A stretch of DNA of 7,625 nucleotides from Opitutia bacterium UBA7397 (lineage in GTDB: Bacteria; Verrucomicrobiota; Verrucomicrobiia; Opitutales; UBA953): contig DKND01000117.1 of assembly GCA_002470605.1 (NCBI GenBank), positions 1-7,625 on the forward strand, read 5' to 3'. The notes below the pieces were generated by a model. It made no database searches and was not told the DNA's origin. It worked only from the letters and a program-made list of their open reading frames with translations. The translations under genes and the position numbers were made by a program. Shown here piece by piece: positions 1 to 6,183 of this stretch; positions within the stretch are counted from its first letter, which is position 1; each line of letters starts with the position of its first letter.

Positions 1-510
1 GGAACGTTCGAATTACCTGAGGCCCAATTGGACCGGTTCATGTTGTTGCACCGCTTGGGTTATCCCGACCGGGATGAGGAGCAGCTGATCCTCCAACGTC
101 AGCTTGGCATGGGCCTTCGGCATGAGGGGGGCGGGGCGGTGCCGCGTTCGGCCTTCGATATGATTGAAGATAGTTCGGTGGGTAGCCTAACCGATTTGGT
201 CGCGGCCATGGAAGCCGTACAAGCCGTGCACGTGAGCGAAGTCATCCTCAAGCATTGCGTCGAACTGGTCCGTCGAACGCGCGAGTCCAAGTTACTCGAC
301 TTCGGTTGCAGTCCGCGTGCGGGCTTGGCTTTGGTCAATGCGGCGCGGGCCCGGGCCGTCATCCGTGGGCGAGATTTCGTGACCCCCGAGGATCTCTTTG
401 ATCTGGCGGAGGACGTGGTTTTGCACCGCATCCGGATAAGCTATGAATCGTCCGCCGCCGGGCACACGGGCAAGGCCGTGCTCGAATCCATTCTTGCGGG
501 GTTAGGTTGA
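1..510 (+). CDS. moxR: MoxR-family AAA+ ATPase, C-terminal part (5' end outside window)
   Basis: The reading frame is open from base 1 and 169 residues are visible. They begin inside the ATPase domain at the family signature GTFELPEAQLDRF (residues 1-13), which carries the probable arginine finger (R12). A helical lid domain follows, with the sensor-2 motif SPR at residues 104-106 and the typical closing segment RGRDFVTPEDLFDLAEDVVLHRI. Walker A and B lie upstream and cannot be checked. MoxR ATPases are cytoplasmic chaperone-like motors that usually act with VWA/MIDAS proteins encoded beside them. That is the arrangement here: the DUF58 gene starts 7 bases after this stop. Family assignment is secure. 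The client or metal-loading role is inferred from the family, and no substrate can be read from the sequence. Confidence 0.94.
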   Translation, partial: GTFELPEAQLDRFMLLHRLGYPDRDEEQLILQRQLGMGLRHEGGGAVPRSAFDMIEDSSVGSLTDLVAAMEAVQAVHVSEVILKHCVELVRRTRESKLLDFGCSPRAGLALVNAARARAVIRGRDFVTPEDLFDLAEDVVLHRIRISYESSAAGHTGKAVLESILAGLG

Positions 511-517
511 ACGGACG

Positions 518-1381
518 ATGGACCGTAAGATCACGATAACTTCCGACCCCCTCGATGCTCGACAGTTCGAGGTCGCGGTGAAGCGTTTGGCGAACAGCCT
601 TAACTTCGGTCAGAAGGATTCGGTCTTCCACGGTTCCGGTCTGGAATACGCCCAGTCGCGGCTTTACGTAGCTGGTGATCCGGTAAAGTTTATCGATTGG
701 AAGGTTTCCGCACGCGTCGGTAAGCTCTTCATTAAGGAATACGTCGAGCCTAAGCAGATTCCGCTCTATCTTTTGTTGGATACCTCGGCATCGATGTGCC
801 TCTCCTCGCTTCCGATGAGCAAGTATGCGTGGGCAGTGCAGTTAGCTACAGGCATCGCGCTGGCGGCCCAAAGCTCAATCACGCCGGTAGGCCTCTTGGG
901 CTGTGGCGCCCGCGAATTACATATCCGTCCGACACTCTCGCGTAATCTGGTACTCGAATGGTCGCACCAACTAAGGCATCACGATTTCTTGGAGGAAACC
1001 ACCTTGTCGCAACGTGCCCGCGAATTATCGCCTTCGCTGCGTCGGCGCACCACCATCATCGTCCTGAGCGACCTCCATGACCCGGGCGCCGTATCGGCGT
1101 TGCAGGTACTTTCTCAGCAGCATGATTGCATGGTCTTACATCTGGAAGATCCGGCGGAGCAGGGGATGCGCGGAGCGGGAATTTTTCGAGGTATGGAAGC
1201 GGAGTCAGGTCGGCAATTCGTCGGGCATGGGCGTCAGGGCTGGGTCGATTCGGAAGTTCGTAAAGCCGAGCTCACCCGTTTTGGAATTGATTACCTGCGC
1301 CTTTCGACTGGCGAACCTATCTTGGGTAAGCTGCGGCACTTTCTGCAACAACGCGGCACGGGAGGAAGTCGCGTGCGATGA
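518..1381 (+). CDS. DUF58 domain protein (VWA-like, soluble short form)
   Basis: This 287-residue protein has the DUF58 core signature GDPVKFIDWKVSAR (residues 53-66) followed by KLFIKEYVEPKQ. Next comes a VWA-type beta strand ending in the MIDAS motif DTSAS (88-92), and a later strand with an acidic turn, VLSDLHD (182-188). I see no signal peptide or membrane segment, so it belongs to the short cytoplasmic form rather than the longer form with N-terminal membrane helices. DUF58 proteins are the regular partner of MoxR ATPases, and the MIDAS site suggests divalent-metal-dependent binding to a protein partner (family knowledge, partner unknown). The ATG lies 7 bases after the moxR stop, and the stop overlaps the next start as ATGA, so translation is probably coupled. 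No strong Shine-Dalgarno sequence precedes it. Start choice fits the family N-terminus. Confidence 0.93.
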   Translation: MDRKITITSDPLDARQFEVAVKRLANSLNFGQKDSVFHGSGLEYAQSRLYVAGDPVKFIDWKVSARVGKLFIKEYVEPKQIPLYLLLDTSASMCLSSLPMSKYAWAVQLATGIALAAQSSITPVGLLGCGARELHIRPTLSRNLVLEWSHQLRHHDFLEETTLSQRARELSPSLRRRTTIIVLSDLHDPGAVSALQVLSQQHDCMVLHLEDPAEQGMRGAGIFRGMEAESGRQFVGHGRQGWVDSEVRKAELTRFGIDYLRLSTGEPILGKLRHFLQQRGTGGSRVR

Positions 1382-2229
1382 AAATCTTGGACGTATGGCG
1401 TTCGATGGGTCATCGCTGGCAGGTGGGGCTTGGCCTTTTACTGCTGGGTCTGCTTGCGTACTGGTTTTTCAAGCCCAATGATACCTTGAACGTGCCGTTG
1501 GGCGTAGAGCAGGCCGCCATCATCACTTACGGAGGTCCGTCGTTGGCTGTTAAACCTTATAAGTGGGGTGTCGCCGTCAACGTGCGTATGGCGCAGGTTT
1601 CGGGACAGGCCTCAGCCCGTATTTACGACGTCCGTTATTTGGTCAATCGCGAGGGCACCTTTGATCTGAAGGATTTTCTGATCGCCGAAGATGGTCGTCC
1701 GCTCGATGGCCTGCCTTCGTTTAAGTTCAACGGTGACCCGAAACTTTCCAAGCAGCTTGAAAACCGTATTCGTGAGACCGAAAACATCGGGGTCGAAATT
1801 AGCGGCCACTATTATGCCAAACTGCTCGGGCTGATGGTACTCTGGCTGGGTTGGTTGCTTTTGATTATCTTTTATGGCCGCCCCAAGCCTTCGCCGCCGC
1901 CCGTCGTTTCGCCGGTGCCAACCTTGGCGGAGCAATTGCGCGAGCTGTTGGCGCGTTTGGAGGACGGCTCGCTGGATGCCGAGGGTAAGGCTAAGCTGGA
2001 GTTCCTCATGCTTCGTTGTTGGCGAGAAGGGCTGGTGCCTGCTGAGGCTACGATGGCAGAAGTGTGGGCGGCGGTCAGTCGTGATGCGAATACCGCGGAA
2101 GCGCTTTTCCGCTTGGAGCTTTGGTTGCATCGTCCCGCATCGGGTGTGAGTCGGGCTGAAATCACCGCCCTTGTCGCGCCGTTTACGATCAGTAATAATG
2201 TCGTCCCTTCGGAGCCTTCTGCCTCATGA
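1378..2229 (+). CDS. Two-pass membrane protein of the MoxR/VWA operon, family not recognised
   Basis: The protein has 283 residues. A short positively charged N-terminus leads into a membrane helix at about 14-31. A stretch of about 115 residues with beta-strand character (32-147) follows, then a second helix (about 149-166) and a proline-rich linker (RPKPSPPP, from 168). A helical C-terminal region (about 183-265) contains LAEQLRELLARLEDG and LEFLMLRCWREGLVP. The predicted topology puts the 32-147 domain in the periplasm and both ends in the cytoplasm. I do not recognise a named domain. Its place between DUF58 and VWA genes is where DUF4381-like or BatD-like proteins occur in related operons, and the cytoplasmic tail after a single helix is reminiscent of DUF4381, but the N-terminal half is longer than expected. 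ATGA overlaps at both ends tie it to the operon. That it is a real gene is well supported; its function is unknown. Confidence 0.85.
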   Translation: MKILDVWRSMGHRWQVGLGLLLLGLLAYWFFKPNDTLNVPLGVEQAAIITYGGPSLAVKPYKWGVAVNVRMAQVSGQASARIYDVRYLVNREGTFDLKDFLIAEDGRPLDGLPSFKFNGDPKLSKQLENRIRETENIGVEISGHYYAKLLGLMVLWLGWLLLIIFYGRPKPSPPPVVSPVPTLAEQLRELLARLEDGSLDAEGKAKLEFLMLRCWREGLVPAEATMAEVWAAVSRDANTAEALFRLELWLHRPASGVSRAEITALVAPFTISNNVVPSEPSAS

Positions 2230-3194
2230 CTTTTCTTCACCCCCAGTGGTTGGCGCTCCTGGCTTTGCCGGTCGTTCTGGCTTTTTGGGAATGGGTGCGT
2301 CGGGGCCAGGTGATGGCGATGCCCTTTGACCATGGGACACAGGGTAGGGGACGTTGGCTGCGTTTCCTGGTCTTAGGCGCGAATTGCCTGCCCGCTTGCC
2401 TCTTGGCGGTGGCCATCCTGTTCCTGGCTCATCCGATTGTTTTCAATCCGCCGGAAATCGAACGCCGGTTGACTAACATCCAGATCGTCTTGGATACCTC
2501 AGGGAGCATGGCGGAGAACCATGGGACACAGGAAAACGGCAGGCACACGCGGTTTGATTCGGCAATGGAGTCGGTTCTGAAATTCACCCGCTACCGACAA
2601 GGTGATGCTTTTGGTCTCACCATTTTTTCGCGTAATTTCATTCATTGGATTCCGTTGACGCTCGATACGGAATCCATCGCGCTCGCCCGCCCGTTCATCA
2701 TTCCGAATAATCCTAAACTCGATCCGCCTTCCATGGGTCGGCACGGGATGCCGAACGAACTGTGGGGCGGGACCTTTGTCGGGAAGGCGCTTTATGGAGC
2801 CGCGGAACACCTTGCGGAACGTCCGGCGGGAGATCGGATGATCATCTTGCTCACCGACGGCGAGAGTAGTGATATCAAGCCGCCGCTGGATGTGCCAATC
2901 ATTGCGGATTTACAGGCCAAGCATATCGCGGTTTTCGCCATCCTAATGACGGATCTGCCGGTGGAGCCGGCGTTAATTGGCATCGCCCGCTCATCGGGGG
3001 GTGGTTCATTTAATGCCGTGACCCCCGAGGCATTGAATACCGTCTTCAAGCGTATCGATGAGATGAAGAAAGTCGTCGTTCTCGAAAAAAAGCCGCAGGC
3101 CACGGATTACTATGACCCGTTTTTCATTCCGGCCCTAGGCTTCTTGCTCTGTGCGGTATTCGCTTTATTCGGGCTACGCTTTACGCCCTGGTAG
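2226..3194 (+). CDS. BatA-like membrane VWA domain protein
   Basis: The 322-residue protein has the Bat/Aer layout. The N-terminus FLHPQWLALLALP opens a first membrane helix (about 4-23). A basic loop and a second helix (about 46-68) follow, then a VWA domain facing the periplasm and a final helix (about 299-317). The MIDAS site is complete: DTSGS (90-94), T183 in GGTFVGKAL, and D211 in LLTDGES. The family binds protein partners through a divalent metal. BatA-type proteins are encoded with MoxR and DUF58 proteins and affect envelope or stress fitness in several bacteria; the exact role is unsettled. The gene overlaps the previous one by ATGA and is the last of the operon, because the next gene converges from 9 bases away. 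A 15-base exact direct repeat lies inside it. No second VWA (BatB), TPR or BatD gene follows. Confidence 0.93.
   Translation: MTFLHPQWLALLALPVVLAFWEWVRRGQVMAMPFDHGTQGRGRWLRFLVLGANCLPACLLAVAILFLAHPIVFNPPEIERRLTNIQIVLDTSGSMAENHGTQENGRHTRFDSAMESVLKFTRYRQGDAFGLTIFSRNFIHWIPLTLDTESIALARPFIIPNNPKLDPPSMGRHGMPNELWGGTFVGKALYGAAEHLAERPAGDRMIILLTDGESSDIKPPLDVPIIADLQAKHIAVFAILMTDLPVEPALIGIARSSGGGSFNAVTPEALNTVFKRIDEMKKVVVLEKKPQATDYYDPFFIPALGFLLCAVFALFGLRFTPW
2329..2532 (+). repeat. Pair of exact 15-base direct repeats within the VWA gene
   Basis: The sequence ACCATGGGACACAGG occurs at 2329-2343 and again at 2518-2532, 189 bases apart. Both copies are in the same codon phase, encoding DHGTQG before the second membrane helix and NHGTQE just after the MIDAS motif. 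The intervening 189 bases (63 codons) hold the second membrane helix and the DTSGS motif. The repeat is seen directly; any functional meaning is unknown and it may be coincidence. Confidence 0.85.
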
Positions 3195-3203
3195 GCGAGG
3201 GGC

Positions 3204-3539
3204 TTAGGCCTTCTTGACGAACTCCGCCTTGAGTCCGATCGGGGTGCCATCGATCTTGCAATCGATCTCGTGATCCCCATCGACGAGCCGGATGTTCTTG
3301 GCCTTAGTGCCGCCTTTGATGACGCCCGACGAACCGCGTAGTTTTAGATCTTTGATAAGAACTACCGTATCGCCGTCGGCGAGCACCGTGCCGTGGGCGT
3401 CCTTGACGATGCGCGGACCCTCGGTGGCGGCGACGGTGACCCTGGGCCACTCGTGTCCGCAGGTGGCGCATTCCCAGCGATCGGCGTGGCCGATGATGTC
3501 ATGCATCGTGCATTCGGGGCAGGCGGGATCGGGGGACAT
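3204..3539 (-). CDS. yjdM: YjdM/PhnA-family zinc-ribbon protein
   Basis: This 111-residue protein matches the YjdM/PhnA family along its whole length. An N-terminal zinc ribbon has CPEC (C7, C10) and CATC (C24, C27) followed by HEW. The hallmark C-terminal domain runs from RIVKDAHGTVLADGD (43-57) through KDLKLRGSSGVIKGGTKAKN to DCKIDG and ends in EFVKKA. The frame stays open 20 codons further upstream, but the start MSPDPACPEC at 3539 matches the known family N-terminus, and the extra residues look like non-coding sequence. The name PhnA comes from an old link to alkylphosphonate use; the E. coli homologue is not part of the C-P lyase pathway and its job is unknown. It is cytoplasmic and probably monocistronic. 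It converges on the MoxR/VWA operon with 9 bases between the stops. No clear Shine-Dalgarno or promoter is visible upstream. Confidence 0.93.
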   Translation of the reverse strand: MSPDPACPECTMHDIIGHADRWECATCGHEWPRVTVAATEGPRIVKDAHGTVLADGDTVVLIKDLKLRGSSGVIKGGTKAKNIRLVDGDHEIDCKIDGTPIGLKAEFVKKA

Positions 3540-3597
3540 CTGGGAAAGGCTCAGGGGTAGGGCTCGGCTAGGCAAGAGGTGAGCCAGCGCCGGGCAC

Positions 3598-3626
3598 AAA
3601 AAAGCCCGCGTATTGCGACGCAGGCT
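3598..3626 (-). terminator. Rho-independent terminator of the small exported protein gene
   Basis: Read on the - strand, AGCCTGCGT (3626-3618), a 6-base loop and ACGCGGGCT (3611-3603) form a 9-pair stem with one G-U wobble. The RNA then runs straight into a U-tract given by the A-run at 3598-3603. On the + strand the wobble becomes a C-A mismatch and no T-tract follows the stem, so the signal is oriented. It lies 25 bases after the stop at 3651, and it separates that gene from yjdM downstream. Confidence 0.8.
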
Positions 3627-3650
3627 GTTGTGAAGAGGACAGAAAGCCGA

Positions 3651-3974
3651 TTAGGCCTTCTTCTTCTTCTTCTTTTCGGCAGGCTTTTCTTCGGTCGAAG
3701 CAACGCCGGCTTCAACGGAAAGAGCCTTCACCTTGTCATGGACAGAGGCTTCAACCTTAACGGCTTTGCCAACGAGGTCCTTGAGGCCAGCAGCACCCTT
3801 GGTTTCAGGGGTGACAGTGACGGTGGAGTCTTTTCCTTTGACGGAAACGACGATTTCTTTCTTTTCGGCGTCGTAGGACTTGAGGGTGCCTTCCGAGGTC
3901 GCGGTCTTACCACAGCCAGCTTGAGCGGCAGCAGCGAGAGCGAGAACGGAGAGGATACTGAGGGTATTCTTCAT
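3651..3974 (-). CDS. Small exported protein with a lysine-rich tail
   Basis: The 107-residue protein begins with a good signal peptide, MKNTLSILSVLALAAAAQA, with likely signal peptidase I cleavage after AQA (19). A cysteine follows at 21, but the lipobox is poor because Q sits at -3 relative to it, so lipoprotein processing is possible but less likely. The mature part (about 28-90) alternates short strands: GTLKSYDAEKKEIVVSV, then VTVTPET, then a GKAVKVEASV segment. This suggests a small beta-barrel like those of DUF5666 or OB-fold proteins (inference). The end is KPAEKKKKKKA, with six consecutive AAG codons. The frame runs 19 codons further upstream, but the M at 3974 starts the signal peptide directly. 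The gene diverges from the HupE-like gene with a 99-base spacer and ends before a strong terminator. Function is unknown. Confidence 0.78.
   Translation of the reverse strand: MKNTLSILSVLALAAAAQAGCGKTATSEGTLKSYDAEKKEIVVSVKGKDSTVTVTPETKGAAGLKDLVGKAVKVEASVHDKVKALSVEAGVASTEEKPAEKKKKKKA
3657..3674 (-). repeat. (AAG)6 trinucleotide run encoding a Lys6 tail
   Basis: Six identical AAG codons in a row (CTT on the + strand) encode K101-K106 of the small exported protein, directly before the final alanine and stop. Slippage here would add or remove whole lysines and keep the frame. Confidence 0.9.
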
Positions 3975-4073
3975 GTTATGTTTTGGGGTGAACCGTTGAT
4001 TTGAGGTTTCGACTGAAAGAAAGCAAACCACAATCGAGGTTGAAACGCCTAATTCTGCTCACATCTTGCGGGG
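3975..4073. promoter_or_regulatory. Divergent intergenic region, promoters inferred only
   Basis: The 99 bases lie between two divergent start codons and so must hold the promoters of the small exported protein gene (- strand) and the HupE-like gene (+ strand). I find no convincing -35/-10 pair on either strand. A TTGAAA at 4040-4045 has no acceptable -10 element 17 bases later. A GGGG just before the ATG at 4074 is too close for a good ribosome binding site, and the - strand start has none. Confidence 0.35.
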
Positions 4074-5285
4074 ATGAAAAGGGCACCCCTCCTAGCAAAA
4101 ATAAGCTATTTCAGCCTATTTTTACTTAGTTTTTCGCTGTTGCGGGCCCATTCGATACCGGAAATTCCTATTAGGGGTAATTTTAGTACGGGTGGGGAGA
4201 CGGAGATTTCCATCGAGATCAACCCCCGTAACTGGGAGGAGGCTCCCTCGGAGGCGCTTTCGTTAGAATATGCTGACTTTCAGAAAATGAGCCCAGCGAA
4301 GAAGGCTGAGCTTTTGCGCCAGACCCAGGAATTCATCGATAAGTATATCGAGTTCACTTTTGAACCCCTCGGTCGGGTTAGGCCGGAGTTCGTCTTCGAT
4401 CATGTAGCCGAAACGAGTAAGCCGCTTAAGGCCCCGGAGGATGCGGTCGTGGTTCGCGGCAAATGGAAAACCCAAGTGCCGCAAGGTATCACCGGCTGGA
4501 AGGTCGCCTCGAAGACGGGGCACAAGGTCTCGGTCGTTTTTCTTAATACCGTAAATGGCAAGGAACACCCGCGCGTGGCGGTCCTCTTCCCAGGTGAAAC
4601 CAGTTTCACCCTCGATCTTGCTGGGCTTGGCGCGGGGCTGCCTTCTCAGGCGAGTGCCGGAGCGGTGTCGGCCGAAGGCGATACCAGCGGAGCCTGGAGC
4701 ACATTTCTTAACTTCCTTCGCCATGGTTACGAACATGTCCTACCCGTTTCCGAAATGCGGCAGAGCTTTTGGCGGATCACGGCTGGCCTTGATCACATCT
4801 TATTTGTCTTAGGACTTTTTCTGCTCAGCCGGTCTTGGCGTCCGGTGGTCACGCAAGTGACCGCGTTCACCTTGGCACATTCTTTGACGCTTGGGCTCGC
4901 CGCCGCGGGGATGATCCGGGTTTCATCCTCCGTCGTGGAACCCATTATCGCGCTGAGTATCGCGGCGGTGGCTTTGGAGAATATTTTCCGGCCGCGTTAC
5001 ACCCACTGGCGTCTGGCCATCGTTTTACTGTTCGGTTCGTTCCATGGCTTAGGTTTTGCATCAGGCCTCATCGAAAAGCCGATCCCTAAGGATTCTTTCC
5101 TGCTGGCGCTGACGGGCTTTAATCTTGGCGTCGAAGGGGCACAGTTGACGGTGATAGCCTTGGCCTTCGGTCTGACTTTCTGGCTGCGCGACGAAGCGAA
5201 ATACCGCCGCTGGGTGGTCATTCCCGCTTCGGTGGCGATTGCGGTCACGGGCCTTGTCTGGGCGGTCCAACGCCTAAGCGCCTAG
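4074..5285 (+). CDS. HupE/UreJ-family membrane protein with N-terminal exported domain
   Basis: The 403-residue protein has a signal peptide (1-25, cut before HSIPEIP), an exported domain of about 190 residues, and a C-terminal membrane domain with the HupE/UreJ_2 signatures. These are GYEH (218-221), GLDHILF (238-244), VTAFTLAHSLTL (262-273), VEPIIALS (288-295), ALEN (300-303), FGSFHGLGFAS (320-330) and GFNLGVEGAQ (348-357). The conserved H241, H269, H324, D240, E289, E302 and E354 are candidates for metal ligands within the membrane. HupE and UreJ proteins are linked to nickel or cobalt uptake. This longer subtype is widespread and its substrate is not established, and no hydrogenase or urease gene is nearby. 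H221 and D240 are 19 residues apart, further than the roughly 6 expected in compact members. It converges on the GH128 gene. Family assignment is firm; the metal is inference. Confidence 0.92.
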   Translation: MKRAPLLAKISYFSLFLLSFSLLRAHSIPEIPIRGNFSTGGETEISIEINPRNWEEAPSEALSLEYADFQKMSPAKKAELLRQTQEFIDKYIEFTFEPLGRVRPEFVFDHVAETSKPLKAPEDAVVVRGKWKTQVPQGITGWKVASKTGHKVSVVFLNTVNGKEHPRVAVLFPGETSFTLDLAGLGAGLPSQASAGAVSAEGDTSGAWSTFLNFLRHGYEHVLPVSEMRQSFWRITAGLDHILFVLGLFLLSRSWRPVVTQVTAFTLAHSLTLGLAAAGMIRVSSSVVEPIIALSIAAVALENIFRPRYTHWRLAIVLLFGSFHGLGFASGLIEKPIPKDSFLLALTGFNLGVEGAQLTVIALAFGLTFWLRDEAKYRRWVVIPASVAIAVTGLVWAVQRLSA

Positions 5286-5316
5286 GCGTCCATCAGCCTC
5301 GCTTGCGGCCCTCGGA

Positions 5317-6096
5317 TTATTTTCCGGCGGCCGCATAGGCCTTACCGGTCGATGTCAGTTCGCCTTTGGGGGTGAAGAGAGCGGACGTACCGACATGGGG
5401 GTCGTGCCAGGCGTAGCGATGCACCCAAGAGGTTTTTTCCATGAACTCGGTGGTGGTGGCGATGAACGCTTTAACCTGGGCTTGGGTGAACTTATCCGGT
5501 TCGGCTTTGGAGCTTTCGGCGGTTTGCGGGGCGAATTCCGTGATCCAGAGCGGCTTCTTGAAGTGAGCGTGAATCTCTTCGAGGTCCTTGATGAATTTGG
5601 CCGCATCAGCTCCCTTGTACCAATGCACCGCAATGGCATCGACCTTTGGCTTTTCTTTCAGGAAATCCTTGAGCCAGTCTTTCGTAAGCGGGTTGCCGGC
5701 CATCGCCGGACTGACTACGGTCTTTCCTTTTGAAGTGACGTTGCTCCAGTTGCTCAGAGCATCCTTGACGGAGAGGTCGGACTGCTTGGAGTTATCCGGC
5801 TCGTTGTAGCCGAGAATGATTTCGTTGCTGCTACGGCTGGGCGGGGTGGTCTTCAGCGAAAACATCATCGGGACGAATTGCGCGTGGCTTCCACATTTGG
5901 TCTGCGAGCCCCAGTTATAATACCAGCCGACTTTGAGCAGATCCAGGTGATGACCGTCTAGTCCGTGACGTTCGCCCAGCCCGAAGCCTTTCTTGGCTGC
6001 GGAGACTTTGCCTTCGGTGGGCTCGTCTGCCGCGACGGCGGCGAGCGACATCAGGAGGCTTAGCGACCAGAGGGCTAGGCGAGGAAGCGATTTCAC
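5317..6096 (-). CDS. Secreted GH128-family glycoside hydrolase (probable endo-beta-1,3-glucanase)
   Basis: With a GTG start at 6096 the protein has 259 residues and a standard signal peptide (KSLPR, then a hydrophobic core, cleavage near AVAA/DEP at 23). The frame stays open up to 6180, but that longer start would place about 28 unlikely residues before the signal peptide and reach to within 3 bases of the divergent start. The rest matches the GH128 fold (Glyco_hydro_cc): KVGWYYNWG (55-63), FVPMMF (74-79), LGYNEPD (95-101), VVSPAMAG (127-134), AIAVHWY (154-160), LWITEFAP (183-190), YAWHDP and a C-terminal GELTSTGKAY. E99 and E187 are the expected acid/base and nucleophile. GH128 enzymes cut beta-1,3-glucans such as laminarin or fungal wall glucan. 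It should act in the periplasm or outside the cell. It is divergent from the sialidase-fold gene and may share control with it. Confidence 0.9.
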   Translation of the reverse strand: MKSLPRLALWSLSLLMSLAAVAADEPTEGKVSAAKKGFGLGERHGLDGHHLDLLKVGWYYNWGSQTKCGSHAQFVPMMFSLKTTPPSRSSNEIILGYNEPDNSKQSDLSVKDALSNWSNVTSKGKTVVSPAMAGNPLTKDWLKDFLKEKPKVDAIAVHWYKGADAAKFIKDLEEIHAHFKKPLWITEFAPQTAESSKAEPDKFTQAQVKAFIATTTEFMEKTSWVHRYAWHDPHVGTSALFTPKGELTSTGKAYAAAGK

Positions 6097-6152
6097 GCCA
6101 CCTGTTCTACTTCCCGTGGGCTTCTCTCCAAGAATGAAATACGGGGCCGGGC

Positions 6153-6180
6153 TTGCTAACACCTGGTACGCTGTTACCAA
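6153..6180. promoter_or_regulatory. Dyad symmetry between the divergent GH128 and sialidase-fold genes, possible operator
   Basis: TTGCTAACA (6153-6161) and TGTTACCAA (6172-6180) are inverted repeats matching in 8 of 9 positions, with a 10-base spacer. The dyad ends 3 bases before the ATG at 6184 and lies within the 87-base region (6097-6183) between the two divergent starts. The size and symmetry suit a dimeric repressor of the LacI or GntR type, but no regulator gene is in the window. It occupies the place where a Shine-Dalgarno sequence would lie, and none is seen. No convincing -35/-10 pair was found. Presence of the dyad is direct; operator function is inference. Confidence 0.42.
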
Positions 6181-6183
6181 AGC

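Noticed and set aside
1612..2130. 172-codon open frame on the - strand
   Set aside because: Lies wholly antisense to the two-pass membrane protein gene, has no recognisable domain and reads as a low-complexity shadow.
3195..3203. Shared terminator between the VWA gene and yjdM
   Set aside because: Nine bases are too few, and the flanking GGCTTAGGCC gives only a very short stem without a T-tract.
3540..3600. GGCTCA / TGAGCC inverted repeat upstream of yjdM as an operator
   Set aside because: Six-base arms with a spacer of about 25 bases and no inner symmetry.
3911..3974. Lipoprotein call for the small exported protein because of Cys21
   Set aside because: Residue -3 is glutamine instead of a lipobox leucine-type residue, and an AQA signal peptidase I site sits just before it; left as a minor alternative.
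3579..4004. 141-codon open frame on the + strand
   Set aside because: Antisense to the small exported protein; its phenylalanine and leucine runs are the complement of the lysine tail and signal peptide.
4001..4046. Direct repeat around GAGGTT (4003 and 4036), 33 bases apart, as activator sites
   Set aside because: Only 9 of 13 positions agree, which is weak enough for chance.
4263..4736. 157-codon open frame on the - strand
   Set aside because: Antisense to the exported domain of the HupE-like gene, whose family match is strong on the + strand.
5271..5288. CGCCTA / TAGGCG hairpin over the stop codon of the HupE-like gene as a terminator
   Set aside because: Only six pairs, lies over the stop codon and has no T-run on either strand.
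5395..5733. 112-codon open frame on the + strand
   Set aside because: Antisense to the catalytic part of the GH128 gene; glycine-rich shadow with no domain.
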